Shown here: one piece after another, positions 1-10,902 of the stretch
How the letters are laid out: each line of letters opens with the position of its first letter
How positions within the stretch are numbered: position 1 is the first letter of the stretch
Assembly (NCBI RefSeq): GCF_003254395.2
Contig: NW_020555841.1
Span: forward strand, 1 to 64,000
DNA length: 64,000 bases
Reading direction: 5' to 3'
Source: Apis mellifera
Taxonomy: Eukaryota; Arthropoda; Insecta; Hymenoptera; Apidae
Position numbers and translations under genes: made by a program
The notes under the pieces: model-generated
Told to the model about the DNA's origin: nothing
The model's database searches: none
What the model saw: only the letters and a program-made list of their open reading frames with translations

Positions 1-2739
1 ACCGGTATAAGTGCGTAATAATAATAATTTTGGTGCAAATTTATCGTATTGCGGTCATTTATTAAATATCAATAGCCTATTTAGTTATTACACATTTATA
101 TAATTGTGTATAAAATAATATTCCAAATTTAAATAGTTTTTTACATTTTTTTTATCATTTCTATGTTGCACGTTTATATGACAGTTATTAATTGTTTGTA
201 ACCATAAATATTTGGACGAGAATTTCCTTTTAAATATTGTTTTGTTTCAATATTGAATTTGAATCTACATTTATTTTACGATTTTGATTTTCATTTGTAC
301 AGATTATACTCGATTATAACTTAACAAGTGATAGCCGATCTGGTTACGAAACATGGAAATCTGATAATGTATTTAGTATGACAGAGATAGACATATTTAG
401 AATAGTTTAGTTCAAATATGTATAGTTCAAATATAATCATTTCTAAATCTACATCTATAAGCTTGTATGTGTTATATTTTTGTTTTGCTTGAAGTACTGG
501 CATAATATAGTTTTTACGATAATCTTTACTAGAAAATTGAAGATTCGTATTCGTGCATGCTAGACTTTTGTTGATCACCTATTGAACATTTCTTCCCTCT
601 CGCCCCTCCTCCTCTCACTCCTACGTCATTACTAATTTCGATAATCGAAATTGTATCGTTTTCCGCCATTTTGTCGTTGAAAATCACGATAATTAGAAGT
701 TTCTTTTCACAACAGATACGTAACTATTTCTTACATAAAATTTACTTATTCAAGAATTAAGTTATAGATAATCAATAAGATGAAAGATAACAATTAATAA
801 GTAAAAAATATGCGAAAAAAAATTAGTTCTTATTTATTGTAATCTTATTATTTATTATTGCATTTTATTGTTTCTTTTGTATAGTGTATTTCAGGTTCAT
901 CATTTAACATTTCAACAACATAACAATGAAAAGATTTTATGTAATTTTATATTTATATTTAGATTTCTGGTAGATAGTTTGAAGAAATTATTGAATTTTT
1001 ATATATTAGAGTTTAAGATTTTTTGATGAAAATATAATAAATTTGAAATATTTTCAGAATATTTTATACTGGGATCAAAAAATTATATATTTTAAAATGC
1101 TAAAAGATTGCAGATTTTTTGAAATGTGTTTATAATTTATATAAATGCATGTATATAATTATTGTGTATATAATTTGTATATATAATTTGTGTATATAAT
1201 TATATGAATAAATTAACGTAATATAGATAAATGTAAAATAAGTGGATGAAATAGTGAAACGTTTTGTAATGTTATACAATATTTATTTTGCTTATTTGAT
1301 TTATATATGTATTTTATTTTTAAGGTATATATAAGTATATATATGTATATAAGGTATATATTAAAATATATATATATATAGGTATAAGGTAAATAATTTT
1401 TCATTTTCGTGACAATGAAAATATAAAATTTTTTGTATATTTATGCGGAGGATCACCTGGGAAATCATTATTATTTAATATACAATATATAATCATGTCA
1501 TTTTGTAACTAAATAACGATATAATTATATATTATATATATATTTATAAGAAATAATATGATTTATTGCTTATTCGCTATTTTATATTTTTGTAGATAGA
1601 AAGTTAAGAAGATGATGAATATCATTTTTCATTTCAATCTCTAAAATATAAATACAGCTTTACCTCATGGTTTTTGAATGATTTAATTTTGTGTACGTAT
1701 TTAGATTATGGCATGCTAAATGGTATTTGATGTATTTTGAGGTCGATATTTCAGAACATGTAGCATAAAATCCAATAAGATGTCATATCTATGCCATTTC
1801 TAAGAACATTAATTATTCATCACTCTTGTAATGATGAAATATATATCAAAATTCGAGAAAAAATATACTTTAAATATTTATAAATAGAACACGTATTTTT
1901 TAAATACGAAATTTAAATTATATTACACACAAAACCGTGAAGAACACGTTATTTTAGGATAGGGATGTAAAGCTGATGTAACTTTTCCTCAATAGGTAAT
2001 CTCCGCTTGATAGGCAAAGTCCAGCTACTCAAGACAAAGTGAGTGAATCATTCTTTCATGAATGATTATTATCTTCAAAATTATAGTGATCTAAAAACTT
2101 AATCTTAATTAAGTAATTAAGTGCTTAATCAAATTTTAAAATAAATATATTCATTTCTAGAAAAATATCGTTTACAATGATCTTACCGAAATGTAATAAA
2201 TTAATTTTAAAAAATCGTTTTACCAAAATAAAAAAAAGTATTAAAATAGTATACATAATAATTTTATAAATATGACTATTTAAACGGTTAATATAATATT
2301 ATCAAGGAATATGTTGAATGATAATAATAAAAGAGGCTTTCGTTTATTAATAGGAAATAATGTTTATTATACAGTATACATATCTATTAACTTCATTTAT
2401 TTTATTTCTATTATAAATTTTATATTAATAATTATATTATGCTTTGCTGTGCGACGAATGTCTTGATCAGTGTGCATTTATCTATAACAATCTCCGTAAA
2501 AAGTATAAAAACTTCTGCTTTCTTTATTTGTTTATTTTCGATTCTTTCCCACCCTTTAATCCAGATTTTCTTTCATCAACTCTTCATTCTTCCCCCTAAA
2601 ACATTGCTCATCATGATTTTATATCACCAAAGAGTATCCAAAATATGTTGCGCTGAAAACGGTATAATCGTTCGGTATATACAAATACTGATACTGTCGA
2701 AGTTAAAGTAATTGGTGAATTATTCATTTTTTTCTTTCA
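1..2739. other. Gene-free AT-rich flank
   Basis: No coding region can be supported on either strand. The short reading frames here are low-complexity and rich in Ile, Tyr, Lys and Asn, as expected by chance in such AT-rich DNA. Homopolymer runs and TA-type microsatellites are the only structure I see. Confidence 0.7.
1140..1392. repeat. TA-rich microsatellite cluster
   Basis: A degenerate tandem of a TGTATATAATT-type motif occupies about 1150-1205, and an alternating TA/GTATATA tract lies at about 1320-1392. Both are visible by eye as simple sequence. They account for the low-complexity minus-strand frame across 1213-1404. Confidence 0.75.
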
Positions 2740-4798
2740 TACCGCCGCCTTCGCGCCATCTGTGGTCGCGTTATTAATTTTTTCAAAATTTTCTTTCTCT
2801 CGAAATACTTCACGCTAGGATTAGTATCCCTTATCAATTATTTTTATAATATGCGTAATAATATAAATGTCGTTAATATAGCTATAATGATTAATTTTCT
2901 TCTGTTTCTTTAATGATAAATTATCCGAATGGTACATTTTCTCTGCTAATAGCCATGTCTTTTATAGCTAATTATGTAGTCTATATGCGAGCTTCAAGTG
3001 GGATAAAGTACGTCGTACACAGAACTTTTCGGCTCGGCGTAGTTTCTTTCTTTTTTTTTCTCGTAATATAACGTACGAAAAAAACAAAGAGAATTTAACC
3101 AAGAAAGAACAAGAAAAAAATTATATTCGATGAATACAGGAAAATGTTTGTAACGCGAGTAAATGCGAATATCGAACAACCTTGGTTCGTTTAATCGATT
3201 CGTGACACTGTTGTTTCATGACGATTGATTATTTTTATTTCTTTTTTTCTTTCATCGAATGCTCGCATCGATCGAATCGATCGACGAATCGACTCGCTGA
3301 CCGAAGAAATTTTAAGAGCGTTCTTCCTGCGAAATGAAAGCTGAGAATTCGTGGCTCGTGGCAAAAGTAATCGTTTGCAAATGAAAAAGCGTTACGTTAA
3401 AATTTTGCATACCAAGAAACGAAAGAAAAAAAAAAACTTTTATCAACGACACGCAAAACTATTTCATCCAATCCTCGACAAAACGTATGTTCCTTTGAAA
3501 TGCACTAAAAAATTCTCTCTCTCTCGTTCTTTCTTTCTATGTTATTCGCTCGTTTCCCCATACATTCTATCTCTTTCTACTTCTCGCACACATCAGTGTC
3601 TAATCTTCGATATATAAAATACGAGGTTAATACATCACCTAGATTTTTGTGTCGGTATGTATGTGTGAAATTTCATTATTTTTTGTTTTTTTTTTATTAT
3701 TATTATTTGTTCTCGCTTGCTTGAATACATGTATCTAGCTTCCTAACACAAGTATTAAGTATAATTATTTTTTTTATTTTATATAATTGTATTAATTTTT
3801 TTCCTTGTTATAATAATAATAATAATCATCATCATCATTATCATCATAATAATCATAATAATCGATAACCATAATAATAGCAATAATAATGTTAATCATC
3901 ATCATCGTCGAGATCATAATCGCGATGAAGCCATTAATTTGTTATATCAATATACATTATATATTTATATTATATTCCTTATAAAAATAATAATCCAAAC
4001 TGGTATATCTTCCGTTCACATTGTTTTCCCAAGTTTCACCGACTTCGTGTTCTCCGATCACCTCTTATTTATCAATCGCCGTCCCTCTTCCTGCCCCTCC
4101 TTCATCATATTTCGCTCACTTCTCGCCTTCTTTCTCATTTTTTTCTTTTTTGTTCTTTTGTACATTTCTCATAGACTTTTACAATAACAATATTTTTTTT
4201 TCGCCGGTAGAAACGGCCGAATTGCAACGAATTCTGTAGGCGGAATGCAATAATGATATCAAATCGTGATTCGAAATAACTTTATTTTACACACCGACTT
4301 TACACACTTTTCTTACCATGAAATAAATAACATTGAGTAACACTACGATCGTCATCCACAATTTTCTTAGTTTTTCTTCTTTTTTCCTTAGTTTTTTTTT
4401 TTTTTTTCTTTATAATTTTAACAACCCGTCACGGTTACGAAACAATTTAGAAAACCGTTAACACTATTTACAATTACGACGAGAATTACTCGCGTTAAAC
4501 ATTCTTTTGCGTTTTATGTTATTACATTATATATAACCGTATAAAACGTTATACCAAATGCACGTATACGTCATCTCTATTTTTCTCTTTCTCTCTCGAG
4601 GGAAAAGAAAAATCGTTTAAATCGTCGAATCGTGACAGAGAAGAAATATGATTTTGTCGAAAAACAATACGTATATTTCGTATATTTCAACGCGTCGTGT
4701 TTTGCCTTCGAAGCCTCAACAAGCCGTATCAAGCTTCTCCCATTTTAATTTCTTTCATCTCTAAATTATACATTATACATTATTGAAACATTTCTACA
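2740..4798. other. Less AT-rich, pyrimidine- and CpG-rich noncoding stretch
   Basis: This stretch differs from its surroundings. It has more CpG (for example the run of ATCGA/TCGA steps at 3254-3297 and the patch near 2745-2770), long T/C tracts at 3040-3060, 3240-3255, 3510-3545 and 4120-4170, and A- or T-homopolymers. Reading frames are short and run through pyrimidine tracts, so I do not call a gene. It could be a UTR or regulatory region of a neighbouring gene outside the window, but nothing here proves that. Confidence 0.45.
3810..3925. repeat. Trinucleotide microsatellite (TAA/ATC type)
   Basis: A compound run of TAA/AAT units shifts into ATC/CAT units and back, ending in CATCATCATCGTCGAG. 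It is an imperfect triplet repeat with no open coding context on either strand. Confidence 0.85.
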
Positions 4799-4821
4799 TG
4801 TTGCCATTTTATTACAAATTA

Positions 4822-5062
4822 TTACAAATTTATTAATGGCAATTGAACAAATCCATACGATACCTCGGATCTTATCTCGACTTTATCTTCTACAGAAAAA
4901 AATTGAGCAATTGTGTTCGTAATAAGTTCACATGTGCTTAGGTTCATGAATTTTCTTTTTTCACCAGAGTCGTTCTAAATATTCCATCACAGTATTTACA
5001 GTTTTTACAAATTATAAATCACAAGATTAGACCATTATAATTTCCACATTGTCCATTTCCAC
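4822..5062 (-). pseudogene. 3'-terminal exon relic of an unidentified nuclear gene (unit 1)
   Basis: The minus strand has an acceptor-like TATTAG before position 5062. A partly open stretch follows, with two stops and one frame change. A clean frame then runs about 50 codons to a TAA at 4822-4824 and includes KRKFMNLSTCELITNTIAQF and VEDKVEIRSEVSYGFVQLPL. The residue composition is that of an ordinary folded protein, unlike the chance frames nearby. I do not recognise the family. It belongs with the exon relics at 10903-12088, from which the NUMT separates it. Stops shared by all units show it decayed before the array expanded. Confidence 0.55.
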
Positions 5063-5251
5063 CTAATACAATTAAATAATATTATTATTCTTTATTAATA
5101 ATACGGACAATTTTTATGGAACAAAGTATATTTGAAATGGATTATTATTATTATCTGAAACACAAAAATTATTATGAGTTTAAATATTTCTGCATTATTA
5201 TAATTCTTAATTAAATGTGATATAATTTTTAAAAGAATGTTCGAAATAACG

Positions 5252-5275
5252 ACCCATATGAAACTTCATATGGGT
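5252..5275. repeat. 11-bp perfect hairpin
   Basis: Arms ACCCATATGAA and TTCATATGGGT flank a 2-nt AC spacer. In units 2-4 the left arm reads ACCCATATGG, giving one mismatch, so the perfect form is found only in unit 1. Confidence 0.7.
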
Positions 5276-6155
5276 TGAAACAATATGTAAAATTTATTTT
5301 TATTTATGTTCTAAAATTCTATTGTACAAACAATTTTGAATTTTAAAATATAAATTTGCAAAAATTGCAAGAAAAAATTATTAAATTATTTACACCTTCA
5401 CATTTTCAAATTAAACAAATAAAGAAAACTAAAGAAAATAGAAATACTTCATTAAGCTCTTATTTTCAAACATTTATTGTTTCAAACCACTGATTTTCTT
5501 TTTTTTATCTCTTTTTACTGACAAATTTTCAATATATTACTTTCGTATAGGTTATAATCATTAAGGTTACGTAAAATTGTTTCATATTATTCATACCAAT
5601 CTTTTGAAATTATGCATTAAATTTATACTTTTATAAATTATATTTTAAATATATATTAATAATATATGTGTATATCTATATATATACGAATTTATATGAT
5701 TTACAAAATTACAAATTCACAGAATATCTATTAGAAAATAACGTGATTAAACGTGACGGCAAAAAACGATATTTAAATTAAATAACCTAAACGTATTTTA
5801 GCTCCTCTATAACAATATTCGATTTAAAGTATTTTATATATATATATTTACACATTGTTATAAATTAAAATAATATACCACACCTGTTAACAATATTATT
5901 CTTAATTATTTTAATTGTCATAATTTTGATATATATTTAGTTCTAATAAATATATCACGAATTTATTTATCGAACAAATAATACTAATATTACCAGACGA
6001 TATATATGACAGATTTTCATAAAAATATAAATTATTTATATTATCAAAAATCTTTATCTTTCTTTAATTTTCACCTTTATAGAAAGATACAATGCATACT
6101 ATATACATGCATATATATAAACATTTATACTGTATTGTTTCACATACACACACAC

Positions 6156-6160
<5 letters not shown>

Positions 6161-6197
<37 letters not shown>
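6161..6197. repeat. (TA)n microsatellite, unit 1
   Basis: A pure alternating TA tract after a CA/TA run. The corresponding tracts in units 2, 3 and 4 (about 13450-13521, 20885-20926 and 28270-28333) differ in length and in interrupting CA steps. These differences account for part of the variation in unit length. Confidence 0.85.
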
Positions 6198-6200
<3 letters not shown>

Positions 6201-6589
6201 ACATCAAATTAGATCAATCTTTAATTTTTTTAAATTAATTTAAATAATATGTCTCAACGAAATACTTCTTTTAATGTAAATATAATTCAATTGAATTTAT
6301 GTTATCGAAATTAATGATAATTTTGTTTTATATGAAATATTGCGAGTATAATAAATTATATATATATATATATAATTATATAAATATATTTAAATAAATA
6401 TGTTTATTAATATTTATATATATAGTAGTATATATTTATGTATTATATAAATTATATATATTTATATATTTATATATATAAAAAGATTAAAAATTTATAC
6501 TAATATAAATTATAATGTATTAAAAAATATGAATAATAAGTTTATTTGTTTGTAAAAATTTGAAAATTAAATTTGAAATAATTAATTTT

Positions 6590-7377
6590 TATTTTATTTA
6601 TATATATGTAATCTTTTTAAATTTATTATATTAATAAATTATTTATAAAATTTAAATTATTATTAAAAATATAAATTAATGTTAATAGATATTTCTGTAA
6701 CAATAAAAGAAAGTTTAATTCGGAAATTAATTTTTATAATGATTAATATAAACGCCAGCAATAGCAATTAAACTTGATTTATAAATTAATTTATTCTAGT
6801 AAAATTTATATATAAAAATTTAAATTATAATTAAATTTATTGATTTTAGGTGAAATTTAGAATTAATTATAAATAATTATTATTAAGATTAATTAATATT
6901 ATAATGTTAATAAAATATTAGGATTAATATCCTATTATAGAAAAATAAATTAAATATTAAATAATTAAATATTGAATTATTAAAATTAAATAATATGGCG
7001 GCTTTTATCTATTATATCTAATTAGATATACTTGTTTATTAATTCGATAATCCACGATAAGAAATACTTGAGTTTAAATTTCTGTATTGTTGTTTTAATT
7101 AATTTGAATAAATTTGAGTTAGAAATGTTTTAAATAAAAATAATTCAAATCAAAATGTATTATATTCAAGATAAGAAATGAGTCTTAATAAATTCAATTT
7201 TTGGTTTATTTATTTTAATATAAATATAAAAAAAATTTAAAGTAAATTAAAATAATTATTTTAATTGAAGATTGTTTTAAAAAATGTATAAATTACCCGT
7301 CAATTTCATTAAAGTTGAAATAAGTAACATAAGTTGGTAAGTAACATAATAAATGTATTGGAAAGCGTTTTTAGATT
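6590..7377 (+). pseudogene. rrnS: NUMT: mitochondrial 12S rRNA pseudogene (unit 1)
   Basis: This is a nuclear copy of the small-subunit mitochondrial rRNA in sense orientation. Diagnostic signatures appear in order: GCCAGCAATAGCAATTAA near 6753 (the 530-loop region), TTAGGATTAATATCCTATTAT near 6918 (the universal 12S primer site; this unit has lost the G of GATATCC that units 2-4 keep), GATAATCCACGATAAG near 7046, and a 3' end resembling GTAACATAATAAATGTATTGGAAAG near 7338-7366. The 3' end abuts the tRNA-Val relic. The 5' end is estimated from the usual insect length, since the upstream sequence is featureless AT. Confidence 0.85.
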
Positions 7378-7444
7378 TAAAATTTTAGTTTAAAAAAAAT
7401 AATTCTTTTACATTGAAAAAATTTAAAAAATTTTTTCAATTTTA
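7378..7444 (+). pseudogene. trnV: NUMT: tRNA-Val(UAC) relic (unit 1)
   Basis: Lies between 12S and 16S, as in the insect mitochondrial genome. Acceptor strands TAAAATT and AATTTTA pair over 7 bp, and the anticodon loop TTTACAT carries TAC. The anticodon stem has one mismatch. Non-functional by context. Confidence 0.65.
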
Positions 7445-8625
7445 TAAATTAATTTATTAAATTTTTTTTTGAAGTTTAAAATTATAATTTTTAAAAATTT
7501 AAAAGAAATTGAAGTTAAATTAAATTGAAATAATTATTTTGAATTAATTTTTATTTTTATAATTAAAAGTAATGTGAATGAAAGTTATTAAATATCAGAA
7601 AGTAAAATTTTGTTTTATACCTTTTGTATCAGGATTGATTAAAATTTATTTAAAAATTTGAAATATCTCGAAAATAAGAGAACTAAATTAACTTATTAAT
7701 ATTTAATTTTTTTTAGAAATAAATTTAATTTAGATATAAAAATTTTAATAAATTAAATTTTAATTTATTTTATTAGTTCTTATATTAAAAATTTATGGGA
7801 TAAACTATAAATTTTGAATAGAAATATAATTTATTTAATTTTAATATTATGGAAATATCTTTTTTAATTTAAAAAATTTAATAATTTAATTTTTAATAAA
7901 GATTTAAATTAAAATTTTATTTATTATATAAAAATATATGTTAAAATTGTAAAAATATAGAAATAATGATTAAATTAGTAATAAAATATATTTTAAATTG
8001 AAATTATTTAAATTATATAATTTAAAGGAACTCGGCAAATATATTATTCATCTGTTTATCAAAAACATGTCCTATTGAATTTAATTTTAGGTCGATTGCT
8101 TCATGAAATAAAATTTAAATAGCTGCAGTATAGACTGCAGCTATTTAAATATGACTGTACAAAGATAACATAATAAATTATCTTTTAATTGAAGAATTGA
8201 ACAAACGAATTAATGAAATAATAATTGTCTCTAAATTATAAAATGAATTTAAATTTTTAGCAAAAATTGCAAAATTTAATTATAATGGGACGATAAAACC
8301 CTTTAGAATTTTATTTAATTTAGTTATTTATTTAAATTATTTTTAAATAAATAATTAATTAAATTTGATTAAAAAATATTTTTGATTTATAATTTATAAT
8401 TAAAAAAATAAATTACCTTAGGGAAAACAGCGTAATATCTTTTGATAGATCATATTGATAAAGATTTGATTGCGATCACGATGTTGAATTAAGATAAAAA
8501 TTAAACGCAGGAATTTAAGTTTTTAAGTCTGTTAGAGTTTCAAAATCTTATTTAATTTTCTATCCATAATAAAAAATAAATTAATTGTACGAAAGGACTT
8601 TAATTTGTAAATTATTTATAAATAA
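7445..8625 (+). pseudogene. rrnL: NUMT: mitochondrial 16S rRNA pseudogene (unit 1)
   Basis: Large-subunit mitochondrial rRNA in sense orientation. Recognisable core segments are CTTTTGTATCAGGATTGATT near 7621, AATAGCTGCAGTA near 8118, GACTGTACAAAGATAACATAA near 8153, TTTTAATTGAAGAATTGAAC near 8184, GGGACGATAAAACCCTTTAGA near 8287, GATTGCGATCACGATGTTGA near 8468 and TGTACGAAAGGAC near 8587. This unit lacks about 65 bp after 7685 that units 2-4 retain. A perfect 17-bp inverted repeat interrupts the GCTGCAGTA...GACTGTAC segment, which should be a conserved helix and loop. The rRNA is therefore rearranged. Confidence 0.9.
8113..8150. repeat. Perfect 17-bp palindrome inside 16S relic (unit 1)
   Basis: Arms ATTTAAATAGCTGCAGT and ACTGCAGCTATTTAAAT are separated by a 4-nt ATAG loop. 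The left arm is the normal 16S text. The right arm is its exact reverse complement, placed before the expected GACTGTAC. Confidence 0.95.
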
Positions 8626-8694
8626 ATTAATTAATAAATTTATATAAAATGCATATAAATTTAGAATTTAATTATATTAATTTATTAAATTAAT
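8626..8694 (+). pseudogene. trnL1: NUMT: tRNA-Leu(CUN) relic (unit 1)
   Basis: Located between 16S and ND1 as in insect mitochondria. The TTTAGAA anticodon loop (TAG at 8662-8664) sits at the usual distance from a 5' ATTAATT that can pair with a 3' AATTAAT. The stems are weak and AT-only. Confidence 0.55.
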
Positions 8695-8699
8695 AAATA

Positions 8700-9674
8700 A
8701 TAATTTAAATTTTCAATTTTAATTAATTTATAATTTTAATTTTATTTATAATTTATTATTTATTATTTAATTTATTTTATTTATAATTTTAATTAGTGTA
8801 GCGTTTTTAACTTTGTTGGAACGAAAAATTTTATGGTATATTCAAGATCGAAAAGGATCTAATAAAGTTTTTTTATTTGATTTATTTCAGCCTTTTAAAG
8901 ATGGATTAAAATTATTATCAAAAGAATAATTTTTTTTAATTATTCTAATTTACATATTATATAGACAATAATAATATTTTTTTTATCATTAATTATACGA
9001 GTTTCATATCATTGGGTTAATTTTATTTATATAATGGAATTTAGTATTTTATTTATATTATTAATTTTAGGATCAAGCGTGTATCCAATGTTATTTGTTG
9101 ATGAATTCAAATTGTGAATGAATTTCAAATTATAATTATGTTATTTTAGGTTCAATTCAGGTTTAGTTTCAACAATAATTTTTTTTGAAATTAATTTATT
9201 TTTTTTAGTTTTTAGATTAATAATATTAATTGAAAGATTTTCTTTTAGTGAATTTATTAATTGTCAAAATAAAATTAAATTTGCAATTTTATTATATCCA
9301 TTATATTTAATAATGTTTCCTGGAATATTAATTGAATTAAATCGAACACCTTTTGATTCGATTCAACGTGAGTCTGAATTAATTTCTGGTTTTAATATTG
9401 AATATCACGGAAGAATATTTATATTAATTTTTTTATCTGAATATATAAATATTATATTTATAAGAGTAATTTTAAGATTAATATTTTATAAATTTAATTA
9501 TTGATCAATTTATTATTATTTATTTCATATTTATTTAATTATTTGAGTTATTTGAAAGTTATTTTACCTTGAAATCGTTATGATAAGTTAATATATATAT
9601 GTTGAACTGAAATATTAATATTAATAATAATTTATTTATTATATTTATATTATATAAAAGAAATTATTCAATAA
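8700..9674 (+). pseudogene. nad1: NUMT: NADH dehydrogenase subunit 1 pseudogene (unit 1)
   Basis: ND1 of respiratory complex I, decoded with the invertebrate mitochondrial code (TGA = Trp). The N-terminal part reads VAFLTLLERKILWYIQ and FDLFQPFKDGLKLLSKE. The middle reads YIMEFSILFILLILGSSVYP, and the C-terminal half PFDSIQRESELISGFNIEY, then LIFLSEYINIIF, up to a TAA at 9672-9674. Damage: a TAA directly after LLSKE near 8927, and a local duplication at 9100-9133 that breaks the frame. The 63-codon standard-code frame at 9313-9504 is the undamaged segment between a mitochondrial ATG and an in-frame Trp TGA, not a nuclear gene. Confidence 0.93.
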
Positions 9675-9730
9675 TAAATACATATATATATACAATTTTA
9701 GAAAATAGAATAAATAAAATAAGTATTAAA

Positions 9731-9796
9731 AGTTAATAGAAAATTTTATTTCTATATTATATTTTCAAAATATATGCTTATTCAATTTCATTAACT
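9731..9796 (-). pseudogene. trnS2: NUMT: tRNA-Ser(UCN) relic (unit 1)
   Basis: On the minus strand the acceptor strands AGTTAAT and ATTAACT pair over 7 bp, and the anticodon arm reads TATTTTGAAAATA with TGA in the loop. It lies between ND1 and CytB and on the CytB strand, as in insect mitochondria. The fold looks largely intact, but the context is nuclear. Confidence 0.85.
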
Positions 9797-9869
9797 TATT
9801 TTTATAAATTAATTAAATTTAGATAATATAATTTGAAGATTTTCAAATTAAATTTTCTCATAATTTTCT

Positions 9870-10902
9870 TAAATAAAATGATATAAAAAAATATAAGAAG
9901 TATGTAGTAGTAAATAATATATTAATATTTGTAAAAAGATATTCAATTAATTATTTACCTAATCATGTTAATAAAATAAAATTATTAATTATTATTAATA
10001 AAATAAAATAAATATTCAATAATAAATTTTATTAAATAGATTGAATTTATTATTTATTAAATTGTTATTATATAATAAATATATAATAAAATATAATAAA
10101 ATAGTGACATATAAAATTTAAAATTGATATTACTAATCCAATTAACCTCCCCACTAAGTTTATTAGAAATTGCACGTAAAATTGAATATGCAAATAAAAA
10201 GTATCATTCAAGTTTAATATATGTTAAAGTATTTATTGGATTTTAAATTTTAAAATTATCTGGATCTTCTAAATGGTATGGAAATTAAAGATTAATAAAT
10301 ATAAAGATAAATAAAATAATATAGAATCATAATAGATCTTGAATTGAAAAATATGAATGAAATGAAATTTTATAATTGTTGTAATTTGAACCTAATGGAT
10401 TTGATGAACCAGTTAAATGAAGTGCAAATAAATGTAAAATAATTATAAATAAAATTACTATTGTTAAAATAAAATGTAATGAAAGAAATCGATTTAAAGT
10501 GACGTTATTAAGTGAAAATCCACTTCAAATTCGTAATACAATTTTCCAATGTATGGAATTAGTAAAATTGTAATAACTGTAGCTTATCAATGATATTTGT
10601 CTTCAAGATAAATCATAACCTATAAATGCTGCTGCTACTGATATTAAAAGAATTAAAATTCCAATTTCCAATTTCTCATACTCTAAGTAATTTATACGAA
10701 TAGTAAAATATATTACATCTATTATGAATGTATATAACTATAAAATAAAGTGAAACACCATTTATATGAATTAATCGAAATAATCAACCTGAATTTATAT
10801 CTTTTGTAATATTTGTAATTGATCAAAATGCAATATCAATATTGCAGGACAATAATGTATGATATAAATCGAGAAATAATTTGAATTATTAAAAAAATTC
10901 CT
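9870..10902 (-). pseudogene. cob: NUMT: cytochrome b pseudogene, 5'-truncated (unit 1)
   Basis: Cytochrome b of complex III. Read from high to low coordinates with the mitochondrial code, it gives ITKDINSGWLFRLIHMNG, then SIHWEIILRIWSGFSLNN, FALHLTGSSNPLGSNYNNYK, YHLEDPDNF, a degraded NPMNTLTHIKPEW-like segment, and a C-terminal TNINILFTTTYFLYFF. Small indels break the frame. The N-terminal about 35 codons are missing: CytB similarity stops at TTCCT (10902), where the host exon relic begins. Unit 4 keeps this missing 5' part. Confidence 0.92.

Larger units (their letters stand above)
5063..6589. other. AT-rich intron-like DNA between exon relic and NUMT (unit 1)
   Basis: Mostly AT-rich and noncoding. 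It contains a minus-strand TTTCAG acceptor-like site near 5145 followed by a short DNNNNPFQIYFVP-type frame that may be another exon trace, an 11-bp hairpin at 5252-5275, and a (TA)n tract at 6161-6197. The plus-strand frame at 6006-6212 runs into the TA microsatellite and is not a gene. The same layout recurs in units 2-4. The exact left NUMT edge is hard to place because both sides are AT-rich. Confidence 0.5.

Noticed and set aside
2439..2711. 90-codon plus-strand frame MLCCATNVLISVHL...
   Set aside because: Hydrophobic low-complexity frame without a recognisable domain or splice-site support.
9731..9796. tRNA-Ser(UCN) considered as a working nuclear tRNA gene
   Set aside because: It is a mitochondrial-type tRNA in strict NUMT synteny; nuclear polymerase III promoter boxes are not evident.
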